Positions 46,837 to 58,970 of a DNA stretch of 64,000 nt are shown here, piece after piece (position 1 is the first letter of the stretch; each line of letters opens with the position of its first letter). The stretch spans positions 1,507,897 through 1,571,896 of the forward strand of contig MU004184.1 in assembly GCA_010093605.1 (NCBI GenBank), in the 5' to 3' direction. Source of the stretch: Lophium mytilinum. Lineage: Eukaryota > Ascomycota > Dothideomycetes > Mytilinidiales > Mytilinidiaceae. Below the pieces are notes generated by a model that worked only from the letters and a program-made list of their open reading frames with translations, searched no databases and was not told where the DNA came from. The translations under genes were made by a program, and so were the position numbers.

Positions 46837-49800
46837 ATGGAGTACAGCACGAGGCCGCTGGCATTACCCCCCGCAAACCACCCTTGTCTCATCTCCACCG
46901 ACCTGGGCAAGCGTGCGCCCCGATCGATCGGCTTGCCGCCATACCCGCCCGTCATCGTCCGTAGCGACAGAGCTGCTGCTGTCAAGGACTTTGCGTCGCG
47001 CTGCAAGCAAAAGTACCCCGACACCTGTCGCTATGTCTACCCGGGATGTCAGACCAAAGATCTCTTCGACGACTACGACATCCACGTCGAAGAAGGCAAG
47101 TTCCTTGACGAGGTGATTCGATACCTGGCCGCCGAGAACATAGAGCAAGTCCACATCTTCTGTTACAAATGGAGCGAGGCCAACCGTGACCGTGTCCTGG
47201 AAGTCGCGCAAATATGGCACGATAACCCCGCAAACCCTCTCGAGATCGTGGACGCGTGCGGGCTGTTCCAACATGAGGATATCCACATCTATGGCCGCGA
47301 GTTCCTCTGGCATGCGCTGAACGAGATGAAGGCCTCTCTTATAAAGGTCGCTGAATCTCAGGCAGCAGCTAGACTCAAGCAAGAGCAAGAAGCGGACAGA
47401 ACCCCCAATCAGGTGCCTGCAGCTGCAGCTCCAGCATCGAGCTACCCTCCACAGCAAGACCCTCAACTACGGGGCGGCCATCTGTCAGATAGCGCGCCGC
47501 TCGCACATGCTGATCATGTCCCTTCCCGTAAGTTCCTGCCCTTCAAAGCTCTCACACAGGCCTTCCAGCGGCGGTCGTTCACTAACTTCGAGCTTACAGA
47601 ACTTGCCTATCAAAAGCGTGGTAAGGGCGGGGAACTTCCTCGAGCCCCGATGCGTCAACAACCCGCGAATCCCGATGTGAGGCGCATACTCTCGGCCGAA
47701 CAGCCTATGCCTAGCGATACAACAGCATCGATGCGATCGGAGATAAACGTGCAGCGACCTATAACTACACCTCAACAGCCCGGCGCAATGAGCTTGCCAC
47801 ATACCCCGACTTTCCGGACAGCATTTCTCAATGCCCCGCCAGGAGCCGCTACGCAACTGTCTCACCCTCCGAATGCGCATACGCGTCAACATTCTGGCGG
47901 AAATGCTGAGAACATGGGTCCACGTGGTCCCGTTTCCCATCATCGAGTCCGTCAGACATCTAGTGGTGTCCCTAATGCGGCCCAGTCGCCCCGATATCCC
48001 CACCCTGTAGAGGCTGTCAAGATGCAAGGGCAGTCGCTCAGACCAACACCATCACAGAACCATCCGAGCATGGCGATCTCGCCATCGTACGCAACGCACG
48101 GGCTCTACGGCGCAGCGCAATTCTACCAAGCAGCACCTATGGGATTACAGGTCCATCCATCTTCGCAGATGATGATGAATCCAAATATGATGCCTGGAAT
48201 CCCCTATGACGCGATGCCGGTTGGCCCCCATGGGCAAATTGTGTACCAGATCGCGGACGCCACCAACGTCCAGCCCCCCAATAGCTCTCTCGTTCCCATA
48301 AACACGAATCAAGCCTATTACCAACAGGGCGCCACAGTAGTCCAAGCAGTCCATACGAAGCAGCCTCAGCTGTTTGACCCTTATGGCGACGCCAATCCCG
48401 GCTTCGCCCAGATGCCTCGGGGCAAAGGGAAGGGCAAAAATAGCTTTTCAGGAAATCCTAACAAGGGTCGAAAGTTCTCGTCCGGCTCGTACAGCCGTGG
48501 AGGTCAGGGTCAATACACAGGAGATGGTGGGTACCAGCAGAACGCCAACTACCCGGGTACAGTCCCTTACGGCGCAAACCAACCTGGAGGTAACCTTCAA
48601 AACCAAACTCAGCAAGTCTTTCGAGGGCCGCGCAATCAGGAGTCACAAGGTCATTCAGGCCAATGGTCAGCGAACCACGGAAGTAGGCATCCATCTGGAT
48701 CGGGACCCCAAGCCATGGAGCCGTTCCCTGCCTTCGAAAACCAGCAACAGCAATTCCAGGCTCCAACTTTCTCTGGGCAACGCATGCCTCCAAGTCAGCC
48801 GTCAAAATCCCGTCACTCTGACTCGCGACCCTCATTCGGCAGCAATCCAGCTGATGGGGTCTCAAGCCAGGGATACGGAGGCCGGATGGGCCCTAATTGT
48901 GGGGAAGACTGGATTGGTCCTGATGCAATGCACATCAGACAGGTTTGGGTTCACGGATTTCAAGTCCACGACAATGCTGCAGCAGGGTTGGCAAAATGGT
49001 TTGAGGAGAAGGTTGGAAGTTCTGTAGTTCGGGTGGATATGAGGACAGACAAGAACAGCACGAATTACGCATACGTTCAGTAAGTTCCCCGCTAGAGCGA
49101 GATAACTCTACTAGAGTGCTAACTCGTTTCTACAGTTTTAACACCAGAAACGACGCCGAAAAAGCCCTGAGCTTGAATGCCAAAATCTACGAGAACCGGC
49201 CCCTATACATCAAGGTGCCACTAAAGTTCTACGAACCTGACACGCGTCCTTTCCAACAGGAAGCCGGCTCAGGACACAACAAATCTCGACGTACAAGCAA
49301 CGCTTATAGCACCAGCGGCTTTAACCCAGCCTTTCAAGGACGTCCGTATGGCTTTAGCTCTCCGAAGATCGAACGGCCACAGCGTCAATCATCTCAAGAT
49401 CCGACTCCGAACAAGAAACCTGGCAAGCATGGCGGTCAACCATCTGTCACTCCTACCTATTCTCCCCAGGACGCCAGGAGCGACTTGAATCGGCAGCCGA
49501 GCCAAGAGAACTTTGCCGGTAGGGGCAGCCCCGAGATGAAGAAAGGGAAGAAGTCAGCCAGGACTTCGCCGAAAAAGCTGAAGCAAGAAGAGGTTGGAGA
49601 CATGTTAGGTCGCGCCAGTCAGACCCAGTCGTCGAGCCCTGTCGAAGATGGAAAGGTGAAGTCCGAAGTTACTGCTCGGGAGCCCAGCGTTGCTCCAAGC
49701 CAGGCGACCTCCTTACTGGACTCTGATAGTCCTCCACAAACATCTGCTACTGCTCCTGATAACATCGCGGACACGGAGCTCAAAGTTGAGACAGCTAGCG

Positions 49801-52073
49801 CGGACGCTCAATCTAGCGCAGCTTTCGACGACACCAAAGCGGCTACCGAGAGCACGGACGGGAGTGATGCATCAACAGTCGTAGCAGTTGCTAAGTACAA
49901 GGACAGTGGGGCGAATGACACGAACGAAGAAGCAACATATTCGCAAATATCTCCAGATGTCGTCGAAGAAGCGGCGGAGCAAGTACCCGAGAGCACAACC
50001 CAGACGCCAGCAAGCCTGCCTGTGGCTCCTCCCAGTGTCAGTATATCTCAAGAGCAAGGGTCAGAACCTTGCACTGTTGTATCCAGCGACGTTGATCAGT
50101 TTGTCGAGACCCCGAGCATCGGGGAAGAAACCACGGAGCCAACTTCTGAGGAGAGCGCAAATGATCAGAGAAAAGAGGTTGGGCCTTCTGACATAAATGT
50201 TGGGACTGCAAACCAGAGCAGGCTTCTTATTCCCGATGACAATACCGGACCGCAAACTCCAAATGACTTCAGGACTGCACCCCAGACCCCAATGGAAGCA
50301 TTCCACCGTCCTGCAAGCCCCGAAACTGCAGTCCCCTCGAAGGAGGATTTAGTTTCCGATGACGAAGAGCAGAAGCACGACAGTAGCTTTGTTTCTGCTA
50401 AAGAGTCTCAGTCTGATGGCGAGCCTGAGGCCCAACGCGGCCAGGTGCAGACGGACGACCAAGCCTCAACGCTGGATAACGTTGAAGCAAGAACCTCGCA
50501 TGAGCTCGAAGGGGAGGCGACTGCTTCTAAATTGGAAGAGCAACCGACGTGCCGAAACCGCTCTGTGGAGGCTCATCCGGCGACCGAAGAATCAGCTGCG
50601 TCTTCCAAGCCACCAGCTCGGACTGAGTCTCTACATCCCTTCGCGAAGGTGAACAAACGCAAGGAGAACTCGAAGAAGAAGACTACCAAAAAGAAAGGTA
50701 AAGGCAAAGAAGCTCAGCAGCCTAAGGCCAAGGGCGTGGAAACCTCGAGGCTTAGCGATACTGCAAACTCAGAGCCCACGCTTGAGAAGACTGAGGCTGT
50801 GCCCGAGGACAACACGAAACCCTCCACGACCACCAAAGCAAAAGAACACAATCGGTCAGATTCTCAGAATCAGAGTACGACCGAGGGCTCCTCTAGTGCG
50901 GATGCAGTGGAGGACATAGATGACCAAACTCAGGAGGCAGTCATAACCAAGACTCCAGCCCCGGAGTCACCCTCTAAAGTTGGTATTGAGCCTGCCCCTT
51001 CCCCGACAAATCTTTCGATCCCACCAGCGAGTAGCTCACCCTTCCAGCAAAAGGCAACGAAGGCAAGCGGCGCTGTACTGTCCTATGAGCCCGTGCTTCC
51101 CGCAGCGACCGCAATCCTACAAGGTCTGGACCGGGAGATGACGGAAGCAGAAAAAGTCAAAGAGAAGAAGCGTCGAGCTATTGCAGCAAAAGTTGCTATT
51201 CCCAATCTGAATCTGGTTTTAGTTGCCCGGAGGCCACAATCTACGGGAAAGAGCGTTACCCCGGAGCCTCATTCGCCGGTGCGCCAGAATGCTAGGCGTG
51301 ACTCGGTGTTGCCTCGTGTGGAGGAGGTTAAGCACGTAGCAGCAACCAAGGAAACGAGTACCTCCGAGAATGTGCTTGAAGGAGCTGTGTCGGAAATGTT
51401 AACGGATATTAAGGAGAGCAAGACCCTGGACGAGTCGGCCACCTCAGCGAAGCCATCTGCCCTCAATATCGTGGCTCCCGAATCCTCCGAAGTAGAGTCT
51501 TCCAAAAAGCAAACACAGGCGGGTTTGACAACGGAAGTTCCGACTGAAGACACTGCAGCTGTAAGCAAAAACCAACCGCCAAAGGGGAAGAAGTCTAAGA
51601 AAAAGAAGAAAAAGACGGAGAAGAACCTCAGCCTGTCGACTGTCACTTCGCAGAACGACACAGCGCCCACAACCGACCCTCCAGTCGAAACAGGCGGGGA
51701 GTTCAGTGAACAGTTCAAGGAAATCGCAGAGGTCTTAGCCAGTCGTAAGTCACTCCCCTCATACTATAGCAGGGAGCATATCGATCATTCAACGGGAAGG
51801 CGTATCTCAATATCCTCAGCAGCGCAACCGGCTGGAATAGGCGAGACTTCCCCGTTCCGCGCCGACCAGCAGCTTTACCCGTCTCAAGTCAGTTTGACCG
51901 CAGAACAACTCGAGGAAATCCAGAGATCTGGCGACGTCGACCATCCGCCGTCGTCGGTAATTGGGGAGCTGTACAATTTGCACAGCAACAAAACGGAGAA
52001 TGAAGGTGCCTCTGCATCTCGTGATCCGCAAGACGGAAGCAAAGCGTCGGGGAAGAAACCCAAGGGCGGATGA
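46837..52073 (+). CDS. Large disordered protein with a single RRM, 1726 aa
   Basis: Two exons, 46837-49079 and 49136-52073. The N-terminal ~200 residues form a conserved-looking globular part (YPPVIVRSDRAAAVKDFASR, YVYPGCQTKDLFDDYDIHVE, YGREFLWHALNEMKASLIKV) of unrecognised family. A Gln/Pro/Gly-rich region with RGG-like patches (PRGKGKGKNSFSG) follows. An RRM lies at about 700-780: RNP2-like VWVHGF (703-708) and RNP1-like YAYVHF (745-750), ending NRPLYIKVPLKF; the intron cuts inside RNP1. The last ~950 residues are Ser/Glu/Thr-rich and disordered, with a Lys tract (KGKKSKKKKKKTEK). A role in RNA binding or ribonucleoprotein granules is inferred. Confidence 0.88.
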
Positions 52074-53580
52074 GATTGAGCGGGAGACCACTTGACATTC
52101 AAAAGGTACGCAGCTCTCTACCGCTTCTTCACTCATTCGACGTTCATGGAAACTAACCCAATATCAGTTTTGCGATCATGAAGCACCTCGAGCCTTCGAC
52201 CTGATGTTCTCACGTACTACCGACGCCCGTACAATCGCTCGTACCCGCAATCTGTTACTCAACGCGACTGATGAACGAACTGGCTTTGCTAGACCACCGC
52301 CATAGCGCTAACAGAATCCTGACTGACTGATGTGTACGGATTGATGGAACGCGAGAGGAGATCCGGTACAACTGGGTACGGCTAGCGAGAGTGACACCTA
52401 CGTGGCGGCGGACGTGTCCTTGGTTTGTTGATTTTGATTTTGCTTTCTGCCTTTATGGCGGTGTGGCGGCTTTCTTTCTTGGTTTTAATGCATGAGCGGT
52501 AGTCCTGAGTTTGCATCTGGGGGTCTAGTCGACGTGGGAGGGCTAGAGTAATGGAATTTGTTGAGTTGATAAGCTTGTGGTTTGCATTTCGTGATGGTGA
52601 TGTGAGATGCTGTCTCCCGAGTGGAGGATATACCTAGTACTTGCTGATCCTGACGCCGCTTGGAGTGCTTTGAGCTCTTGAAATGTATACTTGCCTGATA
52701 GGTCACTGTAAACCTTGAGCGCTAGTATATGGGTGTACAAAGACTAGGTGAGAGACCCTTTGCTCCACGTTTGCATCAATATATCGAATCACTACAAGCA
52801 GCGGAATACTGGGCAATGGGATCAGTTGGAACAGCAGCCGGTTGATATGCTGGAGATGTTATGCCGGGCACGAAGAGGCATATGCTTCGTCTTAGAGAGG
52901 AAGCAGGGAAGAGGTGGAATTAGCGAAAGGAGGCATTTGGGTAGAGCGTCAGCAGAGCCACTTTTGAGTTGAAAACACTTTTGGCAATGACAAGACATGA
53001 ACCATCCTCTTGCATTACTAACAAGGGCTTGCTCGTCTGAAAGCGGGATGTAAAAGTGGAGTTCCGCATTTATTTCAATGTGCACAAAGTCCTCTCGTCG
53101 AGTTTGGAAGCGGTATCAGCAAGACGGTAACTGCATGTTTTAATGGAGGATTGATTGGGCCAATTTAATATAGGTGAGATTGAATCAAGGGTGCATGGAC
53201 CGGGAATCAAACATTGTTTGCCTAGATGATTCACTGTTTGAGATGAAACAAGAAAGATGATATTAAGCGTTGAGAGAAACCTTATATTATACTATGAATA
53301 TCCCAGGAGAATGGGGGGTCGAAGATGCTCTTCCATGCCTACCTAGTGCATAGCTATTGGATACAGAACGAGCGTTCTCGAAGCTAGATGGAGACAACAG
53401 AAATGACCTTCAAAATATCCACTTGTTCCTCGCTGCTGACTTGAAGATGTCTCTTCCAGATAGCATGCAGGTAGGAACTGCTCGGATGTGCATCCTCCAC
53501 TTCAACCACATGGCCTGCGTGGTTTTGCTCGAGCTAAATACGGTTAAACTTACTATCTCTTCGGAGTAATTCTATATACT
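52074..53580. other. 1.5 kb downstream stretch, no gene supported
   Basis: It starts with the 3' UTR of the RRM protein; a possible 3' UTR intron lies around 52107-52167 (gtacgc...atatcag). Remaining frames (52485-52706 -, 52822-53085 -, 53357-53569 +) are short and unrecognised. Confidence 0.45.
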
Positions 53581-56500
53581 AGCTCGTCCGCTAAGTGGAT
53601 AGGTTTTAACGTTCTCGATATCGCTGCGGCCGCTACGAAGACCCCTTTCACCGATAAATCCCCGTGTGTTGACTCGATTTAACGCTCGTATCTAACTCGC
53701 TAAATCGTGATCGAGTCATGATGATTAAACGGTAAGGCAGAAGATCACAGCACCACACAACCCTCCTGATCCGCTGGTGAATCACTCTAATGGCTACGCA
53801 ATGAAGGAGATCAGCAGAGCGCGCAGGAAACCTCTCCAACAGCGCCATGACATGACCTCAGGGGATGTATTGCAACGAAATTCCAATTCCAGCCCACTGG
53901 CGCGCGCGCGCCAACGAGGAAAAGCGTAGCGAATCGAGTGCAGTGTGGCTCACCGGTCTTGGTCGTGAAAAAAGGCTCCTACGGCCGGAAATTATTAAGT
54001 CAGCCTGATCGACGGGAAGGGTCGGGACAGTCTGGCAACCCAGGCTTCTCCTGAGATAGCCTGATACACGGTCCTCCCCAGAACCGGAAGAGCTGTGCTA
54101 CACCCACTCAGCGAGAGGGAGGGCGCATCCAAGGCTGCTTGGCAGGCCTCCACACTTTCCGCACTGCGCTTCCAGCAGTGGCGGATTTAGCAACACCACA
54201 CGCTAGGATGACGCCTGATCTGCAGGATCTCGACCAGCCCTAGCGGGCGGCTTATCGGGCGCTCAGCCAAGCGGGCGCGAAGGCAGTGACAGGATGCCGC
54301 GTTGGGGAGGGATGGACACAGCTCCGGGGAGTGATTGGCACGATCCGCCGCGATCGTCACAAGAGAGTTTGAGATGCTGGCTGCATCTCTCCCACGGCGA
54401 AGCCTTGCGCAGTTGTTGCACCGGCCGCCGATGACCGTCACGATGCGGACGCAGGTACCGCTCAAGGAGTCGCAGCTGTGGCAGCACGCCAAAGAGAGAG
54501 GCGCCAGAGCTACGCCAAGTAGCCTCTACCCGCGCCTACACCTGCAGCAGCCCACTGAGCCAAATGTATCAGCTGCCTGGCCGCCTTTCTGTGCGGTCTG
54601 CCGAAAAGGAGCAGTTCGTCGAGTCTAGAAATGAAACCCGGCGAAGCAGCGCGGGCCTGGTAAGTCCCGCGGCTGAGGTGGAACAGAGTGGGAGCGTCTT
54701 CAAGCTCTGCACCCAAGCGCGGAAACGGGCAGCGCCTCTCTTGCGCCAGCTGAGGCACACAGCACTCAGGCCCCTGGCGGCGGAAAGATGTGCCGGGCTG
54801 GACGAGCCAGTAACGCCTCGACGGCAGCCAAAAAAGCCCAAACGTGCTTGCTGCACGATGGCCTCCCCCAGCACAGCAGGGTTTGGCGAGGGGGGAACCC
54901 CTTGCCAAACTTTGATCAATCGGCACTATTGATTTGGGGAGCAGCCCGAAAGGGATGCATGTCGCAGCTGCATCACACAGGAGAGCGAGGGTCAGTCTCG
55001 CGGGCAGGAGACACGCGCAGATGATGCTCGACGTCGCGGCATGGAGAGGTGCAGATTAAGCACCGGGATGCCAAACAAGCTTCCTTCTGTCGAGCTGCGA
55101 TCCGCGCTTGGCGAGGTTTGGCTGCCCAGGTGTGGCCCTCACGCGCGGGCGTCAGTCGGGCCGGGGGCAGCAGGATGGATGAGGCTCAAAACGTGGAGAG
55201 AAGAGAGGAGGCCGTGCAGCAACGAGCCCGATATGGCGGAACAGGCGTCGTCCACGGCGACCCGAGGGGCTAGTATCCGAAGCGGCATCGTGTACCGCTG
55301 CCAAAACACCACGGCGGCCCGTGTCGACGTTAAGCGGGCGACTCCTGTTTGATGCTGGCTAGCGTTCGGCCATCCCGGGGTCTAGCCTCGAGCACGCCGA
55401 CTGCGCTCTGGCATTGCAATCATACGACGCAGCTGGAGCGGGGTCGTCGCCTGCTGCACGATAGCGGCCGGCTCTTTGCGTGCAATCCGGTGCGAGGGCT
55501 CCATGGATGGCATGTTGCAGTGCTGCAGGCGTCAGGGGAGTGCCGCGCCCAGCTCCAGGGCCAGCATCCGTCGCCTGGAGATTTGGAACTGAAGGAGACG
55601 ACGGCGAGCAGAACAGCGGCCGGGAACCTGGCCGGCGGGGGAGAGAAACCACGGTCGACCTGCCCCAAGCCGGAGGGTTCGAGGACCAAGGGACGACGAA
55701 GTGGGCGAGTCACAAAATCATTTGGACTTTCGCTTATTGCCCGCTCTCATTGGCGCGCTGCGCCATGGATGTCAGGCGGTCGGCTAGATTACATGAAGGG
55801 GTCAGTCTCCTGCAATCTGGACGGCCGGCGTGAGATTGAAGGGTGCTGCGGGTGGCCAAGTTGCAGCAGCTCCAAGGGCTCGACGATGGCGGACGGAGCG
55901 TGTCTTATGAAGAGTTGAGGTTGAAGACGTCGCCGCGGGTCCCACCAGGAAACGCCCTCCCGGGACGGCAGCGCGGTGGCAGAAGCCTCGCGGCCGTGCT
56001 CGTCGGTTGCGGCTGTGGTGTATTGGAATGGCTCCAGGCTCGCGGGATGTGGCATGCAGCTCCTTGCATTGGCGCAACCAAGGCGCCTGGATCGCCGCTG
56101 ATTTCCCACCTTTTCCCAGCGGCCACAGCGCGAGCTGACGCCCAAACCAGGCCGCTGGTAATGCACGCCAAGCACCCTCCACTCAGCCCATCACCGCCTG
56201 AAGACCGCCGGGCGCCTCGTGCGCGATCCCCAGACCCTCTGCCCGCTGCCATTCGTGCGCCAGCAGCGGTGCCGGTGCAGGCCCGTCTAATTCGTCGCCG
56301 CCCGCTGCCTCCAACAATCGGCGCGCGTATCCAGACGTCCAGAGAGGTTCGGGCGGCCTGCAGAGCTGCTAGGCCACGTGGAGATCGCTGGGCCCGGCGG
56401 CGTCTCGGACACCCGTCTCGCGCCTTGCAGCGACGGCACGAAGGAGCCCACAAGCCAGCAGCAGCGTCAGCCGGGGGAGCAGACACGTGCCACGCTGCCG

Positions 56501-58970
56501 CTCTAATATAGCAGATGGAGACCAGAATAGCAGAGACCTGCGTGACCACGGGCTCAGGGAAACCGCGAAAAGCGATGACGAGGGCCGACCAGCTCAATCA
56601 CTGGAACAGGGAGCCGACCCTGGCCTGCCCCGAGTGGAGAACCGATCTGGGGAGATCGAGCGTGACTATCGGCACCCAAATCCAGGGTAGCGTGCGCAGA
56701 GTAGCCGGTGCGTGGGCAGACCCTCGATCCCATCTCTTTCAACGTGCGAGGCGCCGCCCATCGCCGCAGTGCGTAAACTGCCGTCGAGTGAAGCTTGGAA
56801 TAAGCTTGTGCATGCCAAGAGCTGTCAGGCCTGTCCCGATTCGCATTCTTCGGCGACCAGCTGCGTCGGCCGGGTCAGGTGCTGCGTGTAAGGTATGCTC
56901 GTACTCGGCTAGCGCGCGGCATCCCGAGTCGTCTAACTTCGTCTCCTCATGTCAGGCCGGGCACGGGCGAGTATTGGCTGCGCTCTGGCCGCCCCCTGCC
57001 ATGACAGCGACGGCGCATCTGTCAAGTTCACGCGCCCACTGCTCCGACGACACTTGCTCCAACGACCTACGGCACCGTCGCTGCGCCTGCAGCCTGCCCG
57101 AGTCGCAGCCTGTCGCGCCCAGCCGGGCCGACGATGGGGGCCGAATGCCGCCGAACTGCTGCCAGCCTGCGCTGCTGAGATTCAGGAGGCCCGCGGCGAT
57201 GCAGGCTAAGATTCAGGAGCATCGCCCGCGATCGCGCGAGCAGCTCAGGACGGGGTCTTTGTGCTGGCCTTTGTCTCAGGCCTTGGGCCCGACGGCCAGA
57301 CCGTGATGGTGCAGCGGCGGGCTGGCGCCAGTCCCGAAGCATCGCGCACCCTCGCCCTGGGTTCTTGGAAAAACAAAGGCCTCTCTCGCGAGTCTGCTGG
57401 AGAGCAGCAGCGCCGCACGCCCGGGACTGGAGCCGCACGTTCCCCGGCGGGCGAGGGTGCTGGCGTAGAGTCCGGCGTGGACAGGCGTCGATTGCTGCGT
57501 GTTTGGCTGCGGCGCGGTCCAATCACTGAAGCCTCAATTCGCGATGGGTGCGAGACGTGCTTGATGCTGGACGGACGCTGGACGAGGCCAGTTGCTGCAG
57601 GTGGTGCTCGAGGTGAATGCTAGGGAGGCTAGGCAGGCTGGCACGCTGGGTTCGAGGGGGCTAGGCAGTGAATTGGAGGCTAGTGAATGCTCTTTGACCA
57701 CCCGGGCCGGCGTGCAAGCGATGCCCTGTCGCTGCTCAAGCCGTCCCGCCGCGCCAACGACACCGAGAGCCCAGCCGGCAGGGTCCAGGTCTCGCAGGCA
57801 TCCCGCAAGTCGTGCATTGTCGTCTGCTCAAAGCATTCACAGGCGTTGCTTCTGCCGTGCTCGTCTGCTTTGCCCTGTTGCGTCAAGTGCGTGAAAGACC
57901 AAGCTCCCCAGCCCTCACCTGAGCCCGCCCAGCGCCCCCTCCGATCTGGATCCCCAAGCTCGGACGAACCCTATCGCCTGGTTGAGGCCCCAGAGCTGGT
58001 CAGCCACGCGAACCCCCATCCCGGCCCTTAGAGCCTGGCGTACATATACGTGACGGCCTCCACCCTCCACTACTCAACACCTGCGACAAAGCCTCCTCGC
58101 CGCCATCCACTCCTTAGGGCGCCAGGAACCCGAGCTCGACAAAGGATCGCCACTCCGCCCTGCAGCCCCAAGCCCTGCCCTGCCCGCCCCATCGCCGCCG
58201 CATCGTTGCCGCATTCCCCGTTGGCAGCGCCCGCCGTGTGACCGCGAAGCCGACGACGACGAAGAGACAAGACGAGACGAACGCCGTACACGTTGCTGAG
58301 GATTGCCAGGACCGTCCAGGAGTGAGGAGCGTGCCGCTGCCGGAGCGACCACGCATTGGCCAGCGATCAGAGACAGCACCTCCCCCGTATCCCGGAGCGC
58401 GGCCCAGCAAGCGTGGTGATCGTCGGTGCTCATCAGCACGGCCATATCAAGACGCTCCTCTTTACCAGAAACCAGACTCCTCGCAGCCTGTGCCACGGCG
58501 CGAGTTGCACCGCGTCTGCACGACCAGGACTCCGGGCTCTTCACCATCTTGCGCTGCTCAAGGGGAACCTCGTGCCACCGCCGTCTGCTTTCGTCTTGAC
58601 TGTACGCCCTCCCCCAGGCAGCGCCTGCTACCGTCCACTGATCGCGCGCAGAGACTGAGACTTTCTAGAAGCTTTACGGAGAGGCGTGCATCCAGCGTAG
58701 CACATCCTGCCAACTTCTGCGCAGGTACCGCCCTTGGTCGACACCTTTCCGTCGCCCCATTTCCAGCGTCGGAATAGCCTTCCGGCCTCGGGACGTGAGC
58801 AGCTTGCCCTGTGAGCGCTACTTTTGAACTTTGGTCTCTGGAAAGAGTTCTTTACAGGTCGCGTCGCTGTTGTCTGCATCCAGTCAGCGTCTCCTTTTCA
58901 GACCATCCTCTTCTCACGTCGAGTACTTGGCCCAAAGCCAGCACCACTGCCCTTCCTGGATTACTCTCAG
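53581..58970. other. 5.4 kb GC-rich region without a recognisable gene
   Basis: From about 53.9 kb the sequence is strongly GC-rich and stop-poor, so frames of 100-260 codons overlap on both strands (for example 55843-56511 +, 55905-56597 -, 56515-57306 +). None contains a domain, consistent codon choice or a start context that stands out, and the opposite-strand frames are equally long. From 57724 to 59138 the plus strand has no ATG. I read it as the extended upstream regulatory and leader region of the C2H2 gene, possibly with non-coding transcripts. Confidence 0.45.

Noticed and set aside
55843-57306. Adjacent plus-strand frames of 222 and 263 codons
   Set aside because: Equally long frames exist on the opposite strand; Arg/Ala/Pro-rich translations look like random GC-rich sequence.
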